NCBI GenBank assembly: GCA_025526995.1
Contig: JAHLKG010000004.1
Span: forward strand, 496,001-560,000
Source of the DNA: Powellomyces hirtus
Taxonomy: Eukaryota; Chytridiomycota; Chytridiomycetes; Spizellomycetales; Powellomycetaceae
Length of the DNA: 64,000 bases
Reading direction: 5' to 3'
In this document: in pieces, positions 21,059 to 32,073 of the stretch
Layout: each line of letters begins with the position of its first letter
How positions within the stretch are numbered: position 1 is the stretch's first letter
The notes under the pieces: generated by a model
What the model saw: the letters and a program-made list of their open reading frames with translations, nothing else
Databases searched by the model: none
Told to the model about the DNA's origin: nothing
Made by a program: the position numbers and the translations under genes

Positions 21059-24000
21059 AACATCACTACCCTCTACAGTTCGAGGTACGGTACGAGTAGA
21101 AGTTAACGACTATCCGAATCCGCTCGAGTTGGGCGGAGTCCTGCATGTGCCAGGATTACGACGAGATCTCGTATCGGTAGCAAAATGCAACGATCAAGGC
21201 GTTGACGTGCTCTTCAAGTCGAATGGAGACGTCATTTTCACGCGAGACGGCAAAGATATCGCCAAAGGCGTACGCCGCAACAACGCGTATTACCTGCAAG
21301 GTACGCTGCTGTCTGAAAGTCTATGGACGGATTCAGAAGCATGCACTGTTGAAGTATCTCCTACACTCGCTCATGCTCGTCTTGGACACGTTGGCAAACA
21401 CGTCCTTGAGAAGATGGCATCGGTTACGGACGGTTGGTCCGTAGTGGGGGATCTAAGCGACTTCAAAGATTGTGAAGCCTGCGTGTTAGGAAAAGCCGCT
21501 CGTCTTCCATTCTCCCTTGGTAACGTTGAAACCAGGGAGATCTGCGAGCTGATTCATTCAGACCTACAAGGACCATTTCGCATCCCTGGTTACGAAGGAT
21601 CACGCTATTCGCTGGAGTTCATTGAACACGCATCCAGATACGTGACTGTTTCCCCTATTCCTTCAAAGGATTCAGCAGTCATACTCGACAAGTTTCTCAT
21701 TTACAAGGCGTGGATTGAGAAACAGACTGACCGACAAATCAAGATCCTACGCACGGATCGAGGCACCGAATACTTTGGCGAGGTTCTAGAGTACCTATTG
21801 CAAAATGGTATCACTCATCAAAAGTCCGCGGCCTATTCGAGTCAGCAAAACGGGATTGCCGAACGATGGCATCGCACGGCGCTGGACAGGGTCCGCGCCA
21901 CCTTCGCGGGTACGAAACTACCTCGAAGATTCTGGCCTGCTTTACTGGTAGCGGCTGGATACATCTATTCCCTTACGTACAACCGCATCAACAAGAAGAC
22001 GCCGCATGAAATACTGTTTGGCCGGCGTCCTGATGTTGCCCATCTTAGGCGTATCGGTTGGGTGGCGTATTCCGTTCTAACAAGCAAAGGACGCGATAAA
22101 ATGGGAAATCGAGCAAAGAAAGCTTACTTGGTAGGCTATGCTCAACCCTCAGGTACCAAGGGGTATCTGGTTTGGGATCCTATCACTGACAAGGTCGAAG
22201 TGTCACGAGACGTGATCTTCAAAGAAGACTTGGGACTCGAACCCAAATATCAGCAGGATCCAGCACATCTTGACCTCCTAGATGAGGAGAGTCAGGAGGA
22301 CGACGTCGAATACACCGTGGAGGCGATTATCAACGAGCGCCGCAGTAAGGTGCACACAAAGGAGTACTTGGTTAAGTGGGAGGGATATCAAGAACCTACG
22401 TGGGAGTCCCGACTTTCACTACTCGATACTACCGCATTGGATGACTGGGAAAATCGAGTAGCCACGTACGATGTCGGCACACGTCGAAATGACCCCATTG
22501 CTGCATACGCCGCCCGCGCGCGGACTCAAGCAACGATCAACAAAGACGCCATGACATGGAAGCAAGCGATGAAAACACCTCAGAAGGAGGAATTTCTCAA
22601 GGCTGCACGCATCGAGTACCAATCCCTGGTCGACAACGGCACATGGGAGCTCACCAAGCGTCCACGTAACAAGCGCGTGATCGGCACAACATGGGTCTTT
22701 CGAACGAAGGTCAATCCCGATGGCACCTTTAACAAGTTTAAAGCCAGAGCAGTGGCTCAAGGCTTCTCTCAACAACCCGGTCGCGACTTTGGTGATACAT
22801 ACTCACCGACGCTACCATTCACTGCGCTACGCCTCTTCTTGGCATATTGTGTCCAGCACGGGCTGGACATCCACAGTATGGACGCTGTCACCGCCTTCCT
22901 TAACAGTGATATTGATAAGGATATCTATATCGAGCAGTTTGAGGGATTCGAAGATCCGGATCACCCCAAAGGCAAATGGGTCCTGAAGCTACTGAAAGCT
23001 CTCTACGGCCTGAAGCAATCACCTCTTCTTTGGTATGAGACCTTGAAGACTACACTGTTGAAGCTCGGCTACGAAGCGGTTTCTGTATGCCTGTGTATCT
23101 TTTTCAAGTACGCGACAGACGACCGTACACCTTCGTCGAACGATAACTTGGTCCTTATTCTCGTCTTCGTTGACGACCTGCTGATTGCAGCGAAGGATTC
23201 GGAGATACTGGCGAACAGCAAAATGGAGCTACATTCGAAGTTCAAGTTTACGGAACAAGGTCGCGTAACCAGTCACCTTGGTCTCGTCTACAAATATGAC
23301 TTCGACTCTCCTGTTCGTACCCTCAAAGTCTCAAATGTCAAGTACATCGACGACGCTCTCGAAGAATTCGGCATGAGCGACTGCCATCCTGTCTCCACTC
23401 CGTACACCGTGTCAGCGCGTAACCAACAACCGGAGGATTCGACACCATTCACAAATCTCAAAATGTATCAGGAAGCAGTGGGGGTCCTCACTTGGGCCTC
23501 CATCACATGGCGATGGGATATCGCCACTGCAGTCGGTTACGTTGCGCGCCGCGTGGCCGCACCTACCAACTCCGACTGGAACAATGTTAAGCGCATTTTC
23601 CGCTATTTGAAGGGTACCCGCGATTATGCCCTCAAGTTTACATCCGAACGAAATGACCCGCGTGGCCTACTCGTATTCACGGATGCGGATTATGCAGGAG
23701 AACTCACCGACTGGACGTCCACTACAGGTATTTTGGCCCTTTACAATGGGTTTCCTGTTCTGTGGAAAAGCAGCAAGCAGAAGTGCACCGCCCAAAGTAC
23801 GACCGAAGCGGAGTATATAGCTGCCAGTACCAGCCACAACGAAGCCAAATGGCTACGCCAACTCTTGGCGGAAGTCTTGGGACCTCAACCGGATTACAAA
23901 TCTCGACCGGTCCCTCTCCATGTCGATAATCAGAGCGCTGGGGCCTTGATTCAATCTAAGGCTATCAACCAACGCACCAAACACATCGACGATCGGTACC

Positions 24001-24656
24001 ACGCTATACGCGATTCGTTCGCGAAGCAAATTATCGAAATCATCGACACCAATACGGACGATCAACTGGCGGACATCTTTACGAAGCCTTTTCCCACTGT
24101 GAAACATAAGGACACTGTCCTGAGGATTACGAACGGGACTCATATATTTGATGAACGAATACGCAATGAGGGCGCGTCTACGGAAGCAGACCGAGCTCAA
24201 GTGTTACTCGCTGAATGTCAGGAGAATTACTCACAACACTGGCTTACCTTGGCATCTACACCGCAATTGGGGAACCCGAAGCAATGCCTCCCAAGGAGGA
24301 TGGGCCTGCCCCTCCTCCATCATCCTCATCGCTTGAGGGTGAGCGTCGGCTTGAAGAACCCGATGGTCCCTCCAACTCCTCGGCTGCCCCCTCCTCCTCC
24401 TCTTCCTCATCATTATATGGAGCTTCACGCTCCAGGATGTCCCACATCCTCTTCACCTCCGCTGCAGACTTCTTGTCCGCAAGTCCTCTTCTTTGCCTGG
24501 GCCGTATCCTTGCCCTTCCCAACCGCCAGTTTCCGGCTCCGCCGGTCCTCTAGTATGGACCTCAGTCCATCAAGCGTCCCGGTCGCCCGTGCGCGACCCA
24601 GAGGCGTACCAGACCTCGCCCGGTCTTTCACCCGGTCTTTCGCCTGCTCGATGTGA
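21059..24656 (+). CDS. pol: B3 polyprotein, second part: pre-integrase to RNase H
   Basis: Residues about 564-1762 of Copia-B, resuming after A2. Pre-integrase motif LAHARLGHVGKH and CEACVLGKAARLPF; the junction with integrase keeps three A (21529-21531) and so stays in frame. Integrase triad D732, D797, E832; chromodomain at about 982-1035 (YTVEAIINERR, KEYLVKWEGY, TWES); RT with FVDDLLIAAK, Asp pair near 1269; RNase H with FTDADYAGEL, STTEAEYIAAS, HVDNQSAGAL and RTKHIDDRYH (Asp where other copies have Val). A Pro/Ser-rich tail of about 190 residues overlaps an antisense frame. Confidence 0.93.
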
Positions 24657-24877
24657 CGTTCCAGGACCCCTTGACGGTCCTTATGGTGGAACTGTCGGGC
24701 ATGCGCTGCCGACATCGTTCGAATCTCCGCTCGGGACAACCCCGCAGCGGGTGCGCCTCCCTGTGGCGCAGAGGGCACCACTGACGACGGCACAGCAGGA
24801 GCTGTGGTTGTCGCAGGAGCGGTTACCGGCGGTCCCGTCTTTCTCCCTGTCTGCTTCGCTTTGCCCGACCCTGACAA
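24256..24877 (-). pseudogene. B3 antisense reading frame, frameshifted
   Basis: Homologue of the B1 antisense frame (6501-7124), read leftward from 24877 with its first conserved ATG at about 24715. It is split into two frames (24877-24425 and 24522-24256) by an extra base near 24482, where B1 reads GCAGCCCTC and B3 GCAAGTCCTC. Basic helical segment, Lys-rich stretch, Glu run and Ser/Asp tail are all recognisable. Function unknown. Confidence 0.4.
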
Positions 24878-25058
24878 CTACACCGGCACATAGTTAGAGC
24901 TTACGCCTCATTTGCGCGGATCTCATAGACGTACCCTAGCCATTCCTCGTATTCTCAAAGTGTAATAAATGGGGGTGTTTGGGGGTGTGCGCGGGGCTGT
25001 GTAGTAAAAGTAGATAGAGCAACTCTCTCACTGCCAGACTGACAGGTCTGAGTGGGGG
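24878..25058 (+). promoter_or_regulatory. B3 3' untranslated region and polypurine tract
   Basis: No gene. An AATAAA at about 24963-24969, G-rich runs just after it, and a GTGGGGG tract against the 3' LTR, as in B1. Confidence 0.6.
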
Positions 25059-25298
25059 TGTTAGCACGTACAGACTCTGTCATCGAGTCACAACTGCGCC
25101 ATCGCAGGGCGTATCACGCGATCACGTGAACCCACGTGATCAACTCCGATATAAGTAGTTTTCCTTCCATACTTAATATATCGGTGGGGACTTTTCTCTT
25201 TTTCTCCAATAGAGCGGGATTAAGTTACTTCGTTGTTCTGCTCAGTCAACTACCCTAAAGCTTCCTCAATTATCTACTCAGATACTCTCAGACCAACA
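25059..25298 (+). repeat. B3 3' LTR
   Basis: 240 bp, TGTTAG...CCAACA, followed by the GGATC duplication. Confidence 0.93.
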
Positions 25299-25963
25299 GG
25301 ATCCCATACCAGATACCCCTTGGTACCTGAGGGTTGAGCATAGCCTACCAAGTAAGCCTTCTTTGCTCGATTTCCCATTTTATCGCGTCCTTTGCTTGTT
25401 AGAACGGAATACGCCACGCAACCGATACGCCGAAGATGGGCGACATCAGGACGCCGGCCAAAAAAGATTTCATGCGGCGTCTTCTTGTTGATGCGGTTGT
25501 ATGTAAGGGAATAGATGTAACCAGCCGCTACCAGTAGAGCAGGCCAGAACCTTCGGGGTAGTTTCGTATCCGCGAAGGTGGCACGGACCCTGTCCAGCGC
25601 TGTGCGATGCCATTGTTCAGCAATCCCATTTTGCTGACTCGAATAGGCCGCGGACGTTTGATGAGTGATACCATTTTTCAATAGGTACTGTAGAACCTCG
25701 CCAAAGTATTCGGTGCCTCGATCCGTACATAGAATCTTGATTTGTCGGTCAGTCTGTTTCTCAATCCAAGCCTTGTAGATGAGAAACTTTTCGAGTATGA
25801 CTGCTGAATCCTTTGAAGGAATAGGGAAAACAGTCACATATCTGGATGTGTGTTCAATGAACTCCAGCGAATAGCGTGATCCTTCATAACCAGGGATACG
25901 AAATGGTCCCTGTAGGTCTGAATGAATCAGCTCACAGATCTCCCTGGTTTTCAACATTACCAA
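25299..25963 (-). pseudogene. B2 integrase core
   Basis: Minus-strand integrase piece of B2, from the frame entered after the extra A (TTTT on the plus strand at 25948-25951) down to the B3 insertion. Visible: IHSDLQGPF, CTDRGTEYF and NGIAEQWHR triad motifs, and the LVGYAQPSGTKGYLVWDP block that continues at 13352 beyond B3. Confidence 0.88.
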
Positions 25964-26800
25964 GGGAGAATGGAAGACGAGCGGCTTTTCCTAGCACGCA
26001 GGCTTCACAATATTTGAAGTCGCTTAGATCCCCCACTACGGACCAACCGTCCGTAACCGATGCCATCTTCTCCAGGACGTGTTTGCCAACGTGTCCAAGA
26101 CGAGCATGAGCGAGTGTAGGAGAGACTTCGACAGTGCATGCTTCTGAATCTGACCACAGACTTTCAGACAGCAGCGTACCTTGCAGGTAATACGCGTTGT
26201 TGCGGCGTACGCCTTTGGCGATATCTTTGCCGTCTCGCGTGAATATGACGTCTCCATTCGACTTGAAGAGCACGTCAACGCCTTGATCATTGCATTTCGC
26301 TACCGATACGAGATCTCGTCGTAATCCTGGCACATGCAGGACTCCGCCCAATTCGAGCGGATTCGGATAGTCGTTAACTTCTACTCGTACCATACCTCGA
26401 ACTGTAGAGGGTAGTGATGTTCTGTCAGCAAGCATAACAGCTCTGACATCACTGTACACAGTTGAGTGATCCAAGGTCGCTTTGTGAGGTGTCATGTGGT
26501 CCGTAGCGCCAGAGTCAATGAGGGCTTCATACGGTTGTTCTTGGCGGACCCAGACGTGTAATGCTTCCACAGCATTTGTGCTAACAGCACCATCAGACGA
26601 CTGCTTCGTCTTGTTCTTCTCCATCTCGGATTTGAACTTCTTTAACACTTCGCACTCCTGTGTTCGGTGTTTAGGATCTCCACAGGCCCAACAACCCGAC
26701 TTTTGGGTTTGGCCTTTGTTTGATGGAGTAGATTCCTTGTCCTTCTTGCCGTTCGTTGACTTATCCCCGTGGTTCTTGCCACCCTTTTGTTTCTTAGAGG
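25932..26800 (-). pseudogene. B2 zinc knuckle, protease and pre-integrase domain
   Basis: Second B2 coding piece: a zinc knuckle remnant, protease IDSGATDHM near 26520-26494, and pre-integrase HARLGHVGKH with CEACVLGKAARL. It is out of frame with gag because of a 22-bp deletion at 26800/26801 and out of frame with the integrase core because of the shared extra A. Confidence 0.85.
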
Positions 26801-28090
26801 CCGCGTATCTGTTGTGGTCCCGCTAGGTTTCTTAGCCATGTTGGCGGCAATCCTGGATGCAGCGGCCTGTAAACTGCTCAAATCAGTTATGTTTTCTTCA
26901 TTAGCCTGAACCAAGGCCGCAAGGTCTGGTGTTAGCGCGTTGATGAAGTAATCCTGAAGGATGTAAACCGGTGTCTTCAGCAGAGAAAATGCCAGCATGT
27001 TAAACTGAGTGATGTACTCATCCATGCGGCCTTTGGGACGCAATTCCCGTAATTTCTGCAGCAAATCCCTAGTGTGGTTTCGTGGCGCGAACCGCACCAG
27101 AAGGGCGGACCTAGGACCGGTGTTGGTTCTGCCTGAATCAACGTCTTCAAAGTCATGCCACGTTGTAATTTCGTTCCTTTTATTTGGTGAGAGCGACTGC
27201 CACCAAGTGTATGCCCATCCTGTGAGTTTCGTAGCCACAAAATCTACAAGAAACTCGGGCGGAACCATTTCGTACTTCACAACTGTCTCACTCTTGTCGA
27301 TGAACGTTCGAAGTTTGACCATATTGGCTTCCCCGTTATAAGATCCAATATCTTTCAGCGTCCCATCCACGAACGCCTTCGCACCTCGACTGTCGACGAT
27401 TTTGGTCGTCACGCTGTGTATGCTCGATGTCGGTGATGTAGGGCGGCGTTCGAATGGAGAACGTTGGTATTCCTGTTGAGCTCCAATCTCCTGATTGTAC
27501 TCTGTCCACGGTGCAGCGAACCCGTCGTTGCGAGTGGGTGATGGTGTGCGTACGCGCCGTTGCGCCATACGCACCTGAGGGTTGATCGGGACGTTCACAT
27601 CCTGATCCATGCGCCATTTCATTTGGAGCATTTCCGTTAGTTGGGCTAGAGAATTCTCAAGCCGATCTATCCTATCCACGTCCGCCTCACGCGGGCGGAC
27701 ATGCACGGTGTTCGCTGATTCCCCACTTAGGAATGCCGCTGGAGTACTGTAGTTGATCGTTCTGTGATCATCTGTACTGCTTGATAGGGGACGGGTATCG
27801 ACCTTGCCATCGCGTCGGTCGATGTTTCGGGTACGCCCTTCCAATGCGTCGTCGCCCTCGTTGGCGTCAACACTCACAGGCGTTGGCTCTGCCAGTGTAT
27901 CGTCACCAGCAGATTTCCCTCCATTGTCTGGTGATGTCCATTCACCAGGCACTCGTGCGCTTTTCTTTGTGGCACGTTCTACGGCTCGTTGTAGCATATT
28001 GGACCCTGGGGTCTGTCGACCCGTTAGGCGTCTTAACATACTACGAGTGTACCGGGTGCTTGTTTCGTTGCCTACCATTTCAGGGCTCAT
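26801..28090 (-). pseudogene. gag: B2 gag
   Basis: About 430 residues of gag from ATG 28090-28088 inside the primer binding site. Same order as B3: polar region, RIDRLENSLAQLTEM helix, WAYTWWQSL core, ALTPDLAALVQANEEN. Frame lost at the 22-bp deletion after the DTRP segment. Confidence 0.86.
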
Positions 28091-28094
28091 AACC
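28080..28094 (-). promoter_or_regulatory. B2 primer binding site with embedded gag ATG
   Basis: Minus strand GGTTATGAGCCCTGA beside the LTR, containing the gag ATG. Confidence 0.78.
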
Positions 28095-28334
28095 TGTTGG
28101 TCTGAGAGTATCTGGGTAGATAGTTGAGGAAGCTTTCAGGGTAGTTGACTGAGCAGAACAACGAAGTAACTTAATCCCGCTCTATTGGAGAAGAAGAGAA
28201 AAGTCCCACCGATATTTTAAGTATGGAAGGAAAACTACTTATATCGGAGTTGATCACGTGGGTTCACGTGATCGCGTGATACGCCCTGCGATGGCGCAGT
28301 TGTGACTCGATGACAGAGTCTGTACGTGCTAACA
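28095..28334 (-). repeat. B2 5' LTR
   Basis: 240-bp minus-strand Copia-B LTR with the paired CACGTG palindrome. The next base begins GATTC and gypsy pol sequence of element D. Confidence 0.93.
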
Positions 28335-29182
28335 GATTCCGACCACGCATCTTTCAACAATTGCTCATTCCCAACGGTCTACGACGTAAGGCGATTGAGT
28401 CATGCCACGATGACCTACTAGCTGGACACCTGGGGAGAGACGGAAGACTTCAGAAGGTGCAAGAGTCTTACTGGTGGCCAGGCTGGCATTCAGATGTAGT
28501 CAACCACGTCAAGTCATGTGCGAAATGTTTAGAACACAAACCATTACCAAAGAACCGAGTAGGACCATTAATGCCAATCATTGTCAACGACCCATGGGAG
28601 AAGATTGGTATAGACATCATTGGGAAGCTACCAACAACTGCAAGAGGCAACAACTACATCGTCATACTGATGAACTACATGACTAAGTGGGTTGAAGCCT
28701 TTGCGGTCCCCCACATCACGGCGAATCGCGTGTCAGGACGGCTAGTAGAGGATGTATTCTGTCGCTTCGGCATACCAGGAAGCATCGTCACTGACAGAGG
28801 GCAACCCTTTATCAGCGACTTGCAACATCGAATCCTGAGTCTGCTCACGGCGCACCCCGCTTTCACCTCGCTGTACCACCCAGAAGCCAGTGGTTTGACA
28901 GAACAGTTCAACGGTACACTGGTAAGAATGCTGCAAACGTACATGAATAAATACTCACACGACAATTGGGACACGCAATTACCATACAACCTGCTTGCTT
29001 ACCACACGGCTATGCACCAATCCACACACGAGTCCCCTTTCTTTCTCATGTTTGGACAGGACCCCCAGCTGCCAAAGGACCTACTACACCCACTGACAAC
29101 CTGGAAGAAGCACCAACAAGCATTGAGATGTGCGACTACAGAGTGGAAACGCAGTTTCGATTACAAAAAGCCTGGGCGCTAG
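28335..29182 (+). pseudogene. D integrase: zinc finger and catalytic core
   Basis: Gypsy integrase without its upstream part. HHCC zinc finger (HDDLLAGHLG, then CAKCLEHKP), core with GIDIIGKLP, IVTDRGQPF and GLTEQFNGTL giving D, D, E, then THESPFFLMFGQDPQ. The frame moves by one between about 29080 and 29110, after which the integrase C-terminal part continues in another frame. An ATG at 28310 lies inside the B2 LTR and is not a real start. Confidence 0.87.
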
Positions 29183-29880
29183 CAAGAGAAAACATTAAGA
29201 ATGCCGAAAAGACACAGAAGACCTGGTACAACAGGGTCTCTCACATGAAGGACTACGGTTTCCGCATCAGTGACAAAGTGTGGCCTGCCGTACCGCAATT
29301 CACCAAGTCTGCTCGAAAAGAGAATGAAACAGCAGTGGAAAAAATGGCAGTCAAATGGACTGGTCTGCACCGCATTATATCCTGCAACGGACCAACCTTT
29401 AAACTACTGGAAACCCTCAGCCCTACCGAAGTAATCTAACGCCAGGCCCACGCACGCAGACTACGATATTGGACTGAAAGGCGACCTGTCGATTCCAACG
29501 AAATCCCCTCACTAACGCAACAGGAGATCCTCGAGGAAGAACTCAAACTTGCAGAGACAGCCAACAAATTAACCTGCCAACCATTCAGACCGAAAGCGTG
29601 CGGGACTTCTCAAGAACTGACCTGCCGCAGAATTGACCTGGACGAAGATTCCAACCACAAAATTGACAAACTCGAAGGGGAGAACGCATACGAAGTCGAG
29701 AAGATCTTAAACCACCAAGACACTAAAGATGGCCGGGAGTTTCTTGTGAAGTGGAAATACTGGCCGGCAAAGCACAACACCTGGAAGACACAGGAGAACT
29801 TACAACGCACTCCTGAGGCCATACAAGCCTACAAAATGACGGTAGCATGGCCGGTTCCTGCCCACAAGCCCCGCGGGTAG
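29100..29880 (+). pseudogene. D integrase C-terminal region and chromodomain
   Basis: Continues the integrase in the next frame: RLQKAWALARENIKNAEK, KVWPAVPQ-like segment, WTGLHRIISCNGPTFKLLE (GPY/F-like), an in-frame TAA at 29437-29439, then a linker rich in Glu and Leu and a C-terminal chromodomain (YEVEKILNHQ, REFLVKWKYW, NTWKTQENL, about 29689-29805). Pol ends at TAG 29878-29880. Chromodomains of fungal gypsy elements bind methylated histone H3 and guide integration. Confidence 0.85.
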
Positions 29881-29894
29881 CGGCATCCTCTTCC

Positions 29895-29908
29895 AAAAAG
29901 GGGGGAGG
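29895..29908 (+). repeat. First D polypurine tract (internal copy)
   Basis: AAAAAGGGGGGAGG, 15 bases after the end of pol, identical over 14 bases to the tract that touches the 3' LTR at 32054-32067. In an ordinary gypsy element the LTR would start here. Confidence 0.65.
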
Positions 29909-30311
29909 GGGAACGGCACAAAAATAGGATTCCGAACGTCAGTCCACAACGGCCAAGGGAGAACAGAAGCGATTTCAAAGGAAACAAACAAACAGTATAG
30001 TCCCAGTGGCGACTGGGACACCACAAAATGGGAGTGACAGACGCAAAAGTCCACAAACAATGTGCCGCTGATAGTGGCTAAAAGGCGACTGAGAAGCAGC
30101 GATAAACGGAAAAAGCCGTATCCGCCAAACCGTTGAGCCGAACGAAGCAACCAAACACTGATAAACTCGGGCCAGGAATCAGATGGTAAAAGGAGAAGCA
30201 TAACTCCTGCCTGCTCACACAAAAATCTCCGGCAGTAAAGAGAAGACTCGCTTACAGCGCACGCATAGCAACTCAAAAACAACTACCTGACACCAAACTT
30301 AGCAACAAGCA
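29909..30311 (+). other. D spacer between pol and extra genes
   Basis: About 400 bases, A-rich in places, with no gene I can support. It ends in a plausible leader just before the ATG at 30312. Confidence 0.5.
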
Positions 30312-30962
30312 ATGTCAGCACCAACGGACCCCTGGGGAGGCACAGGCAGCTGTGCAATTGCCCGAAGTTCACAATACCTCACAAGCACCGAAAGAAGCCT
30401 CAGGTCTGGGACAGTCAGAGCAAGAACATCCTTAAGCTCCATATTCCCTGGCCTAGCAGAAACTACGATACAAGCAGGACCCTCCATGCGACTTCCCCGG
30501 CGAGCAAAAAACAGGACATCCACTGGCATATCCCCGCTAGAACAGGATCTCATCGACATGACCGGACCGGCTTTCCCGCACAACAACAAATTCTGCTTCT
30601 GCAAGAGAATAGAAGACCTAGATGTTTACGGACCAATGATTGAATGCGACAACCCGGATTGCGACCGGAAATAGTTCCACATGATTTGCATTGACATTGA
30701 TGTTGACAAACAGGATCTGGAGTACATACAATGGTTCTGCCCCGTGTGTGACTGCCTCAGGGAACTTGGCATTCAAACCACGAGCTCAGCTGGCAGAGTA
30801 GGAACAGTGACCCTCTCGCCCCCACCACCGCTTCTGTGGCCAGTGCCTACAATCATCACTACGGGACAAAGAGACACCCCCTGGATGGCAATACACCGTC
30901 CGAAATGGTCAAATGCATTTGCAACCTGGTTTGACACCATAGCCGCCCCCAACGCCATATGA
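30312..30962 (+). pseudogene. D extra frame 1: PHD finger protein
   Basis: Starts ATGTCAGCA at 30312. After about 90 polar residues comes a PHD zinc finger: CFC, then CDNPDC, FHMIC and WFCPVC give the Cys4-His-Cys3 order (30594-30770). An in-frame TAG at 30672-30674 sits where PHD fingers have the conserved Trp before Phe-His, so it is probably a TGG-to-TAG change. A TGA at 30960-30962 ends the visible piece; the frame then continues open to about 31105. PHD fingers read the H3 tail. It lies just upstream of the dioxygenase frame and may have been one protein with it. Confidence 0.72.
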
Positions 30963-31089
30963 TTCCGGGGTCCCCCACCCGCTGATGAGCGGTGCCAAAT
31001 GGAGAAAGAGGCGATTGCACCCATGGAACGTCGGAAGTACCTGCAATTCTACCTAGTGGACAGCGACGCATGGATAGAAGACACCCCTC

Positions 31090-32073
31090 TTGTTCTTTAT
31101 TAGGGACCCCACAGTAGGCGCGACCAAGCACATGGACGACTACATGACCCGTGTCTATGACAATCTCTACTACACGAACCTGACAATGATGGATACCAGG
31201 ATGGCCATGAAGAATGCCTGCGACACGAAAACGGGTGCCATCCTCCACGCTGGAGCCTGGGTCTCGCAGGGCTCAATGTCACGCTTGCCTGTCATTCCAA
31301 ACATCGCAGCAGCCGGATCCTTCTTATGGGACCATGCCAAGATGGCGAACGAGCAGTGTGGCCTCTACGCACGCATGGCAGCCATCAAGGACAACATCCA
31401 CAGTACAAACTGGCGACACTGGATTGCAGATGCTCCCAAACAAATCCGTGATGCCATGCTCACCCCCAACGCACCCGGGAACCTCATGACGAACAACTTC
31501 AACGCAATTTCCGGCTCCCACTTTGATGTCAACAACCACAAGTGGGCTATCATGGCGGTCCACGGTAACTTCACTCCCGGGCACAGTGGCGACCTCATCC
31601 TCCCCAACCAAGAGATTAGGGTGCACACCCGTCCTGGAGACATAGTCATTGCCCGGTTCGAACGAATGCGACACAAAGTGACCCGGTTGGAATTGCCCCG
31701 TGAGGAACGGTACACTTAAGTCGTATCTGAGCAGGAGACATTTTACAAAGCCCATGATACCGGGTATCGCCTCAGGCAATGGGAAGGACCTCGAATGCTA
31801 TGGCCCATTGGCGGCATCCAGACTCCGGCCGCTGATGGCTCAATGCAACTTCCAAAGGCCGTCCCCAAGATGCACAAAATCCACCGGAGTAACATCTTTC
31901 CTCCCAGGCCCGCGCCCGAGGAAATGAAGTTGAGTGAGCGACCCACAATTGAAAGAGCTAGATGCGGAAAGAAACATTTTTACAACCGTGCCAAGCACTA
32001 TGGCAGACTGAATTCTTACAGCACTAGACATGGGACTTGGTTGCAGGAAGGTCAAAAAGGGGGGAGGATGTGA
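31090..32073 (+). pseudogene. D extra frame 2: TET/JBP-like 2-oxoglutarate/Fe(II) dioxygenase
   Basis: A 327-codon frame broken by one TAA (31717-31719). The core reads SGSHFDVNNHKWAIMAVHG, then GDLILP, RPGDIVIARF and RHKVTRLELPREER. This fits the double-stranded beta-helix oxygenase pattern: HxD (His about 144, Asp 146), a distal His about 195, and an Arg 9 or 12 residues later for 2-oxoglutarate. The block order resembles fungal TET/JBP enzymes, which oxidise 5-methylcytosine or thymine; an AlkB- or P4H-like enzyme is the alternative. The visible start is not ATG; the PHD frame reads into it with a one-base shift near 31085. The end overlaps the first bases of the 3' LTR. Confidence 0.62.
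32054..32068 (+). promoter_or_regulatory. Second D polypurine tract, next to 3' LTR
   Basis: AAAAAGGGGGGAGGA directly before the LTR; the plus-strand primer site of the element. Confidence 0.8.

Larger units (their letters stand above)
13353..25298 (+). mobile_element. Copia-B copy B3, complete, carrying A2
   Basis: Plus-strand Copia-B with LTRs 13353-13594 and 25059-25298 and target duplication GGATC (13348-13352 and 25299-25303) in B2. A2 plus its duplication (5769 bp) interrupts the coding region just after the protease; removing it leaves one open frame of 1762 residues. B3 lacks the extra A seen in the other three copies, so it is the likely autonomous form of the family. Its LTRs differ at about five places, more than those of the A2 inside it, which fits the nesting order. 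Confidence 0.95.
11571..28334 (-). mobile_element. Copia-B copy B2, split by A1 and B3
   Basis: Minus-strand Copia-B element visible in two pieces, 11571-13352 and 25299-28334. The 5' LTR is at the right (28095-28334). B3 interrupts it at GGATC in the integrase C-terminal region, and A1 interrupts its RNase H. Its right flank, starting GATTC, is the gypsy-type pol of element D, so B2 inserted into D. Internal lesions: a 22-bp deletion after gag and the shared extra A before the integrase core. Confidence 0.92.

Noticed and set aside
28310..28334. ATG starts reading MTESVRAN and similar at LTR edges (also at 1391 and 35898)
   Set aside because: These codons lie inside Copia-B LTRs and are fused by chance to the interrupted host element's frame.
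29800..30282. Minus-strand frame of 160 codons opposite the D spacer
   Set aside because: It overlaps the chromodomain coding strand, has a biased hydrophobic composition and no motif; treated as chance.
30312..32073. KDZ DNA transposon carrying the TET/JBP-like gene
   Set aside because: No DDE transposase or terminal inverted repeats are visible; the frames are enclosed by gypsy pol and a gypsy LTR.
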